From assembly GCA_963724665.1 (NCBI GenBank), contig CAVRVH010000007.1:310001-374000 (forward strand): 64,000 nt of DNA, in the 5' to 3' direction. The first letter of the stretch is position 1; every line of letters starts with the position of its first letter. The notes below the pieces were generated by a model. It made no database searches and was not told the DNA's origin. It worked only from the letters and a program-made list of their open reading frames with translations. The DNA is from DASUPK01 sp963724665 (GTDB lineage: Bacteria; Actinomycetota; Thermoleophilia; Solirubrobacterales; 70-9). The position numbers and the translations under genes were made by a program. Positions 57,730 through 64,000 of the stretch are shown here, one piece after another.

Positions 57730-60003
57730 CTAGCGGTCCCGGTCGCCCTGGCGCTCCCGGCGGCGGCCACCGCCGCCGCCATCGCGATCCCGCCGGGGCC
57801 CGCCGCGACCTCCACCGCCGCCGTCACGGCGACGGCTTGGGGGTCCCGGGTCTCCGGTGCCGACGCCGGCGAGTTCCTCGGGCGACTTGCCCTCGACGTC
57901 GGGGTCCGCGGTGAGACGCAGGCCGATCCGACCTCGCTCCTTGTCGACCTCGACGACGGTGACGTCGATCTCGTCGCCCTGGTTGAGGACGTCCTCGACG
58001 GTGCCCACTCGCTCGCCCGGCTTCACGTTCGAGATGTGAAGCAGGCCGTCTGTGCCCTTGCTGAGCTCGACGAAGGCGCCGAAGTTGGTGGTCTTCACCA
58101 CCTTGCCAGCCGTGTAGCGGTCGCCGATCTCGGCGTCCTTGGTCATCGCGGTGATCCGATCCGCGAGGGCATCGACCCTTTCGCCGGTGGGCGCGTAGAG
58201 GCGCACCGTGCCGTCGTCGTCGACGTCGATCTCGGCCTCGAACTCGTCCGAGAGGCCGCGGATCGTCTCGCCGCCCTTACCGATCAGGGCCCCGATCTTC
58301 TCGGGGTCGATCTTGATCGAGGTGATCTTCGGCGCGAACTGCGAGAGCTCCTCGCGCGGTTGGTCGATCGACTCGGCCATCTTGCCGAGGATGAACAGGC
58401 GGCCCTTGTTGGCCTGGTCCAGCGCGTCCCTGAGAATCTCCAGGGTCACGCCGGTGATCTTGATGTCCATCTGCAGGGCCGTGATGCCCTCGGACGTGCC
58501 GGCGACCTTGAAGTCCATGTCGCCGAGGTGATCCTCAACGCCCGCGATGTCGGTGAGGACGACGTAGTCATCGCCCTCCTTGATCAGCCCCATCGCCACG
58601 CCGGCGACGGGCGCGCTGACCGGCACGCCGGCGGCCTGCAGCGCCATCGACGAGGCGCAGACGGAGCCCATCGACGAGGACCCGTTCGACTCCAGCGTGT
58701 CGGAGACGACGCGGATCACGTACGGGAACTGCTCCTCATCGGGGATCGTGGCCTGGAGCGCCCGCTCGGCGAGCGCGCCGTGGCCGATGTCGCGGCGCTT
58801 CGGGCCGCGCATGAAGCCGGCCTCTCCCACCGAGAACGGCGGGAAGTTGTAGTGGTGCCAGAACCGCTTGGTCTCCTGCAGGCCGAGGTTGTCGACCTTC
58901 ATGTCCATGCGGGTGGTGCCGAGCGCCACGTTCGAGAGGATCTGCGTCTCACCGCGCGTGAACAGGGCGGAGCCGTGCGAACGCGGTGCGATGTCGATCT
59001 CGGTCTCGATCGGGCGAATCTCGTCCTGAGCGCGGCCGTCGGGGCGCTTCTTGTCGACCGCGATGCGCTTGCGGATGGTGTCCTTCTCGAGCTTGGCGAA
59101 GGCGGCCTTGACCTCGGCGAGCCGCTCGCGGTCGGGCTGCTCGTCCTCGGTCGGAGGCGCGTACTGCTCGAGCACCTCCTCCTCGACGGCGTCGATCGCG
59201 TCCTGGCGCTCCAGCTTGGCCTGGACCTGCGTGGCCTCGTCGAGCTTCGCGCCGTGTGAGCTCTTGATGGACTCGAGCGTCGCCTCGTCGACCTGCGGAG
59301 CCTCGATCTCGAGCTTCTCCTTGCCGGCCTTCTCGCGGAGCTCCTCCATCGTCGCGACGAGCTTCTTGATCTCCGAGTGCGCGATGTCGAGCGCATCCAG
59401 GATCTCGGCCTCGGTGACGCCGTTGGCGCCGGCCTCGACCATCAGAATCGCCTCGTCGGTGCCCGACACGATCAGGTCGAGATCGAGCTCCTCGAGCCTC
59501 TCCTCCTCCGGATTGACGACGAAGTCGCCATCAAGCTTTCCTATCCGAACGGCGCCGACGTGCTTCGCGACGGGGATCTCGGAGACGGCGAGCGCGGCGG
59601 AGGCGCCGTTCATCGCCAGGATGTCGTAGGGGTGGACGTGGTCAACGGACATCGGCTGGGAGACCAGCTGGGTCTCGCGATGCCATCCCTTCGGGAAGAG
59701 CGGGCGAATCGGGCGGTCGATCATTCGCGCCGTCAGCGTGGCCTTCTCGCCCGCCCGTGCCTCGCGGCGGAAGAACGAGCCCGGGATCTTGCCCGCGGCG
59801 TAATGCTTTTCCTCAACGTCAACGGTGAGGGGGAGGAAGTCGACGTCGCGGTCGTTGCCCGCGGTCGCCGTGCAGAGGACCATGGTGTCGCCGGAGCGCA
59901 CCACAACGGAGCCACTCGCCTGACGGGCGAGCTTTCCGGTCTCGAAGGAGATCTCCTCGCCGCCTACTTCCACCGAGACGCGGCTTACTTCGAACATACT
60001 CAT
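57730..60003 (-). CDS. pnp: polynucleotide phosphorylase
   Basis: The 757-residue protein has two RNase PH domains (LTARMIDRPIRPLFPKGW in the first; RDIGHGALAERAL in the second), a KH domain (PEKIGALIGKGGETIRGL near 580), an S1 domain (GDRYTAGKVVKTTNFGAFVEL) and a Gly/Arg-rich C-terminal tail. It degrades RNA phosphorolytically. The usual partner rpsO (S15) does not precede it here: upstream is a divergent gene. Confidence 0.96.
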   Translation of the reverse strand: MSMFEVSRVSVEVGGEEISFETGKLARQASGSVVVRSGDTMVLCTATAGNDRDVDFLPLTVDVEEKHYAAGKIPGSFFRREARAGEKATLTARMIDRPIRPLFPKGWHRETQLVSQPMSVDHVHPYDILAMNGASAALAVSEIPVAKHVGAVRIGKLDGDFVVNPEEERLEELDLDLIVSGTDEAILMVEAGANGVTEAEILDALDIAHSEIKKLVATMEELREKAGKEKLEIEAPQVDEATLESIKSSHGAKLDEATQVQAKLERQDAIDAVEEEVLEQYAPPTEDEQPDRERLAEVKAAFAKLEKDTIRKRIAVDKKRPDGRAQDEIRPIETEIDIAPRSHGSALFTRGETQILSNVALGTTRMDMKVDNLGLQETKRFWHHYNFPPFSVGEAGFMRGPKRRDIGHGALAERALQATIPDEEQFPYVIRVVSDTLESNGSSSMGSVCASSMALQAAGVPVSAPVAGVAMGLIKEGDDYVVLTDIAGVEDHLGDMDFKVAGTSEGITALQMDIKITGVTLEILRDALDQANKGRLFILGKMAESIDQPREELSQFAPKITSIKIDPEKIGALIGKGGETIRGLSDEFEAEIDVDDDGTVRLYAPTGERVDALADRITAMTKDAEIGDRYTAGKVVKTTNFGAFVELSKGTDGLLHISNVKPGERVGTVEDVLNQGDEIDVTVVEVDKERGRIGLRLTADPDVEGKSPEELAGVGTGDPGPPSRRRDGGGGGRGGPRRDRDGGGGGRRRERQGDRDR

Positions 60004-60019
60004 ATGTCTTGTTCCCTTC

Positions 60020-60038
60020 GGCCGCCCGGTTGGCGGCC
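60020..60038 (-). promoter_or_regulatory. hairpin in pnp leader
   Basis: GGCCGCC and GGCGGCC flank a 5-nt loop in the untranslated leader, about 17 nt before the pnp start. pnp leaders in other bacteria carry a hairpin for RNase III-dependent autoregulation; a similar role here is inference. Confidence 0.4.
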
Positions 60039-60162
60039 TTTCGCTTAAGAACTCTCGTTCTCTGTCGCGGCGATGTTAGCGGGCGCTAGGCCTCGGGAAC
60101 TGGCGCATTTTCCGGACCCGCTCGTTAACTTCGTTGGCAGCGTCGGGGGAGCGCACGGAGAG

Positions 60163-62354
60163 ATGAGAGCGAATCCACGCCGATACGTGCTGGGCGCCTG
60201 CGCCGCGGTCGCGCTATCGCTGGCGCTCGCCCCCGCCTCCCAGGCCGCCTATCCCGCCGACGTCTTCGGGGAATCACCTGCACCGTGCAGCCGAGCAACG
60301 GCAACGTCAGGCTCTGCAGCGGCCAGACCCCGACCTGGGACGGGACCGGGATCGACGTCAACGTCATCCTTCCGCCCGCGCCTCCCTCCGGTCCCGACGG
60401 CCCGTACCCCACGATTGCCACTTTCCATGGCTGGGGCGGCGCGAAGATCGGAGTCGACGCGCGGACCCAGGGCTGGGCGAGCTCCGGCTACGCCGTCTTC
60501 AGCATGAGCGACCGCGGCTGGGCTGGATCCTGTGGCGCGACGGACCCCGACCGGCTCAATCCGACTCTCTGCGGGCACGGCTACAACCACCTGATGGACG
60601 ACCGCTACGAGGTCCGCGACGCCCAGTTCCTGCTCGGCGAGCTCGCCGACGAGGGAGCGGTGATCCCGGACAAGATCGGCGTCACGGGTCCGTCGTACGG
60701 CGGTGGCTTGTCGATGGCGCTGGCCGCGCTGCGAAACCGCGTGATGATGCCCGACGGCTCGCTGGTCCCCTGGACGAGCCCATCGAATGGCCTCGACATG
60801 GAGATCGCGGTGGCCGCGCCCGAGATCCCCTGGACCGACCTCGCGAATTCGCTGCTGCCGAATGGCGACACGCTCGACTACGTGGCCGACGCTCCCTACC
60901 TGAAGCGCGGCCGGGTCGGCGTCATGAAGCAGTCCTTCGTCAGCGGCCTCTACGCAACGGGCCAGGCCAGCAGCAATTACGCCCCGCCCGGAACCGACTC
61001 GGGGGCCGACCTGATCACGTGGTTCGGGCTGATCAACGCCGGCGAGCCCTACGACCAGAACCCGGCTGCCCAGAGCATCATCAACGAGATCACTTCACAT
61101 CACTCGTCGTACTACATCGACGACTCGGAGGCGCCCGCCCCCCTCCTGATCTCGAACGGCTGGACCGACGACCTCTTCCCGCCCGACGAGGCGATTCGCT
61201 TCTACAACCGCACCCGGACCAATTATCCGGGCGCGAAGATCGGGCTCTTCTTCATGGACTACGGGCACCAGCGCGGGCAGAACAAGGCGGCAGACGTCGC
61301 CGTCCTCCACTCCCGCCAGGACCTCTGGTTCGATCACTACCTGAAGGGGACCGGCCCTGTCCCCTCGACCGACGTCGAGGCCCTGACCACAACCTGCCCG
61401 AACAGCGCGCCCTCGGGCGGCCCCTATTTCGGCACGACCTGGGCGGACCTCGACCCCGGCGAGATCCGCACCTCGAGCGCCGCCGCGCAGACCATCCTCC
61501 CCGGCGCCGGAGACCCGAGCCGCGGCCAGGCCTACGACCCGATCGCCGGCTCCGGAGCCTGTGCGACGGCCTCCGGTTCAGACCAGCCCGGCGCCGCGAC
61601 CTACAGCCTGCCGGCCGCACCCGCCGGGGGATACACGCTGCTGGGCTCCCCCACGATCGTCACCGACATCAACTCGCCCGGCCCGAACTCCCAGATCGCG
61701 GCTCGCCTCCTCGACTACGACCCGGGTAGCGGCAACGCCACGCTCGTCGCCCGCGGCCTCTACCGGCCCGAGGTGAACGTCGGCACCGACCCGACCAAGC
61801 AGGTCTTCCAGCTCCACCCCGACGCCTATCGCTTCGCCTCGGGCCACATCGCCAAGCTGGAGCTCCTGCCAAACGACGTGCCGTACGGCCGCGTCTCCAA
61901 CGGCCAGGCGCCAATCACGGTGTCCAACCTCGAGCTGCGACTCCCAGTGCTGGAGTCGCCGGCCGACCTGGGCGGAGGGATCGTGGTCCAGCAGCCCGCG
62001 ACCAAGGTCGTGCCCAGTGGCTATCAGCTCGCCCGCGACTTCCTCTCGGGACCGCCCGGGGACCAGGACGGCGACGGGGTCCCCGATGCGACCGATGCCT
62101 GCCCCACGGCGCCGGGTCCGGCTGCGAACAACGGCTGCCCGGCGATCGGAGCTGACCGCGACCGCGACGGGATTCCCGACTCGCAGGACCAGTGCCCGGA
62201 CGTGGCCGGCGTCGCCTCGAACGGCGGCTGCCCGGCGACCACAACGCCAGCCGGACCCCAGGCCACCCCGAGCCACTGCAAGAAGGCCAAGCGCAAGAAG
62301 CATCACGCCGCGGCGGCCAAGCGCTGCAAGCACAAGAAGCACCACCGGCGCTGA
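60163..62354 (+). pseudogene. secreted S15/CocE-type hydrolase, frameshifted in G-tract
   Basis: The signal peptide (RRYVLGACAAVALSLALAP, cleavage near SQA-A) and first mature residues lie in one frame and the rest in another. The switch is at a run of four G (60268-60271): one more G would give DVFGGITCTVQPS and fuse them. The mature part is an S15/CocE-like alpha/beta hydrolase with GPSYGGGLSMALAAL near the nucleophile, later a beta-jelly-roll, two thrombospondin type 3-like Ca2+ repeats (DQDGDGVPDATDACP and DRDRDGIPDSQDQCP) and a Lys/His/Arg-rich tail. It is either a slippage mutation or a base-call error. Confidence 0.75.
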
Positions 62355-62366
62355 CGCGCGGCTGAG

Positions 62367-62864
62367 CTACCCGGCAGCGATCGCGGCCAGCTCCTCGATC
62401 ACCCCTGCCTGGATGGCACGGCTGTCCGCGAACACCCATGGCGTCCCGCCGACCCCGGCCCGGATCCCGCTGACGAAATCCCTTTCGACGCGCTCGCGGA
62501 CCGCGTCGGATCGCCGGTCGGCCTGGAAGCGCTCGAGGTCGATGCCGAAGCGCTCCGCCCGCTCCCATAGATGCGGGTCGTCGACCCGTCCGCGGTCCGC
62601 GTAGAGGGAATCGCACATCTCCCAGAAGGCGCCCTGCGCCCCGGCGGCCTCGGCCGCGGCATGCAGCGCGGGCGCCCGCGGGTGCTTGGAGGCCATCGGG
62701 AAGTGTCGGAAGCAGAGACGCAGCGCCAGCTCGCGCAGTCGTGCCCAGTCGGCCGCGCAGTACGGGCAGCCGAAGTCCGCGTAGACGATCGCCTCCACCC
62801 CCTCCCCCGTGACGTGGTCGTTCTCGCCGATCGGAGGAACGGACGCGCTGGTGAGCTCGCTCAT
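62367..62864 (-). CDS. DsbA-family oxidoreductase, cytoplasmic
   Basis: The 165-residue thioredoxin-fold protein has an active site CPYC in VYADFGCPYCAAD near residue 30 and a cis-Pro loop VGGTPWVFAD near 145. The insert is helical (FWEMCDSLYADRGRVDDPHLWERAERFGIDLERFQADR). It lacks a signal peptide, resembling FrnE/2-hydroxychromene isomerase-like DsbA members in the cytoplasm. ATG 62864 has a TAGCTT box 8 nt upstream. Confidence 0.82.
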   Translation of the reverse strand: MSELTSASVPPIGENDHVTGEGVEAIVYADFGCPYCAADWARLRELALRLCFRHFPMASKHPRAPALHAAAEAAGAQGAFWEMCDSLYADRGRVDDPHLWERAERFGIDLERFQADRRSDAVRERVERDFVSGIRAGVGGTPWVFADSRAIQAGVIEELAAIAAG

Positions 62865-62872
62865 CTCGGCTG

Positions 62873-62878
62873 AAGCTA
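62873..62878 (-). promoter_or_regulatory. -10 box, cytoplasmic DsbA-like gene
   Basis: TAGCTT on the minus strand ends 8 nt before ATG 62864. Confidence 0.4.
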
Positions 62879-62932
62879 CACGGGCAAGGACACCGGACGG
62901 GAAGCTGTCGCACCCCGAGACGGCCGCCTGGC

Positions 62933-63808
62933 TCAGCCGGCCAGGACAGTCTCCACGTTGTGGCGGTGGACCGCCTCGTAGGGGGCGAAGTACGTGATGG
63001 ACCCTTCCTCGAGCGATTCGGCGATCAACGCTCGGAGCCCGACCTCGCGTAGGTCGGGCTCGCCCCGCATTCGCATCAACACCTGGATGTAGTCCTCGGT
63101 CGCCGAGATCAGGCCGGTCGAGTAGCCACCGGCTGCAATCACGTCTGGGGAGCCGTGATTGGGCAGGATCCGGTCCGGGGCGATCTCACGCAGCTTCTCG
63201 AGGTTGGCCAGGTGGACGTCGAAGCTCTCCGGCTCGTCGACGTAGGTGACCGTGTCCTCCATCGTGTCGCCGCACAGCAGGAGGCGGTGAGAGGGGAGCC
63301 AGACCATCGTCGCGTCGTCGCTGTGGATGTCCGTGTGGATCAGCTCCACCGTCCTGTCGCCGACCGTGAGCTCGAGGCGATCCGAATAGGTGCGTGTCGG
63401 GAGAATCAGCGGATCGATCGCCGGAGGACCTTCGAGCTCTCCCCGCTCGATCGCAGACCTGCGACGGGCGAGATGCTCTGCGGTGTACTCGGATGAGATC
63501 ACCTCGCAGTCCCGGAAGACCTCGGTGCCCGCAACGTGATCGAGGTGCCAGTGGCTGAGGACGACGGTGAATCCGCTCACCCCCTCCTTCTCCAGATGGC
63601 CCCGCACGAAACGGGCGTGCTCCACCGACGTATGCGTGTCGTAGACCAGTGCGTCGCTGCCTGAAACGAGCGCATAGCTCGCGATTCCGAGAGAGAGCGC
63701 GCCCCCGTCGACCCAGTTCTCCTCCTCGGCGAAGCGGTGGCCCTCGATCCGGCCGTCGTAGAACGCGTACACGCCCTCGGCGGGGCGCAGCACGCGCGTG
63801 TGGTGCAT
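62933..63808 (-). CDS. metallo-beta-lactamase fold hydrolase
   Basis: The 291-residue protein has the MBL zinc motif LSHWHLDHVAGTEVF near residue 95 (HxHxDH), later TDIHSDDATM, LLCGDTMEDTV and PNHGSPDV, which supply remaining metal ligands. Similar proteins act on esters, lactones or glutathione adducts; the substrate is unclear. It starts at ATG 63808 with a 1-bp overlap (TGATG) with the upstream peroxiredoxin stop. Confidence 0.85.
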   Translation of the reverse strand: MHHTRVLRPAEGVYAFYDGRIEGHRFAEEENWVDGGALSLGIASYALVSGSDALVYDTHTSVEHARFVRGHLEKEGVSGFTVVLSHWHLDHVAGTEVFRDCEVISSEYTAEHLARRRSAIERGELEGPPAIDPLILPTRTYSDRLELTVGDRTVELIHTDIHSDDATMVWLPSHRLLLCGDTMEDTVTYVDEPESFDVHLANLEKLREIAPDRILPNHGSPDVIAAGGYSTGLISATEDYIQVLMRMRGEPDLREVGLRALIAESLEEGSITYFAPYEAVHRHNVETVLAG

Positions 63809-64000
63809 CAGGCCGCGAGTGCGTCGAAGATCAGGTTGGCGCCGGGGATATCGGCCGGCGTCGCCGTCGCGTAGGACCACTTGACCTCGCCGTCCTCGAT
63901 GAGCACGAGCGAGCGGTTGGCATGGTCGACCTGCTCGATCCACGCGCCATAGGCACGGCAGACCTCGCCCTTCGGAAAGAAGTCGGCGAGCAGCGGCATC
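63808..64000 (-). CDS. peroxiredoxin, C-terminal part (runs off window)
   Basis: The last 63 residues match the C-terminal half of AhpC/TSA-type peroxiredoxins: PLLADFFPKGEVCRAYGAW, then NRSLVLIEDGEVKWSYATAT. The peroxidatic Cys would be upstream, beyond the window. The Cys in KGEVCRAYG may be a resolving cysteine or incidental. Confidence 0.7.
   Translation of the reverse strand, partial: MPLLADFFPKGEVCRAYGAWIEQVDHANRSLVLIEDGEVKWSYATATPADIPGANLIFDALAA

Noticed and set aside
57622..59259. 545-codon plus-strand frame opposite pnp
   Set aside because: It is antisense to conserved PNPase domains, with Val/Asp/Leu/Arg-rich shadow composition.
61915..62913. 332-codon minus-strand frame over the hydrolase tail and DsbA gene
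   Set aside because: The DsbA-like frame 62367-62864 has the CPYC active site. This one is Arg/Gly-rich noise.
1..64000. Prophage, integron, transposon or biosynthetic gene cluster
   Set aside because: No transposase, integrase, phage structural or PKS/NRPS gene was seen. The HNH protein stands alone among housekeeping genes.

Overview
The window is a GC-rich, densely packed bacterial chromosome segment with about 71 protein genes, many 1-11 nt overlaps and no visible insertion sequence, phage, CRISPR array, rRNA or tRNA gene. Gene content points to an actinomycete: WS/DGAT acyltransferase, MurT/GatD lipid II amidation, DUF3052, a VKOR/DsbA pair, RNase J with PNPase, and a ydaO-type c-di-AMP riboswitch in front of an RlpA-like cell-wall gene. 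The DapL-type aminotransferase with dapF, miaA and miaB, next to recA-recX, cinA and ftsK, suggests a deep-branching lineage such as Thermoleophilia/Solirubrobacterales. That placement is an inference and no marker gene was compared.

Layout. 1-9 kb: FAD oxidase, a tandem pair of HTH-membrane-ectodomain proteins, a glycolipid-binding protein, a thioesterase, NAD synthetase, an ImmA-like metallopeptidase, a K+ channel, an RTX-like protein and a GNAT. 9-20 kb: VKOR+DsbA, YdjC deacetylase, WS/DGAT, riboswitch+RlpA-like protein, DNA polymerase IV, the operon FMO-hydrolase-CnoX, CcdA, HNH, a broken GNAT and DUF202. 20-31 kb: PP2C phosphatase, DUF72, a channel with a degenerate filter, DUF3052, PPIase-peroxiredoxin-hydrolase, lipid kinase, murT-methyltransferase-gatD and LemA. 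31-46 kb, minus strand: dut, hflX, EamA permease, dapL, dapF-miaA-miaB, recX-recA-thpR, lipoprotein-cinA and ftsK. 46-50 kb: a response regulator with a frameshifted histidine kinase, a candidate small RNA with a strong terminator, SnoaL and PLD. 50-60 kb, minus strand: LOG, rnj, dapA, amidase, dapB, M16 peptidase and pnp. 60-64 kb: a frameshifted secreted S15-type hydrolase with calcium-binding repeats, DsbA, MBL hydrolase and a partial peroxiredoxin.

Functional threads: meso/LL-diaminopimelate synthesis (DapA, DapB, DapL, DapF) with peptidoglycan amidation (MurT/GatD); disulfide and redox handling (VKOR, two DsbA-like proteins, CcdA, CnoX, two peroxiredoxins); RNA turnover (RNase J, PNPase); DNA repair (RecA, RecX, Pol IV).

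The most notable observations are these. (1) At about two dozen starts a TANNNT -10 box lies 6-9 nt before the start codon, implying widespread leaderless transcription. (2) Three divergent gene pairs have only 22-24 bp between start codons, with two opposed -10 boxes sharing one TA. (3) DapF has serine at both positions of its catalytic cysteines. (4) A methyltransferase gene is interlocked between murT and gatD. (5) There are two candidate structured small RNAs. (6) Three genes carry single frameshifts, one of them in a G-tract.
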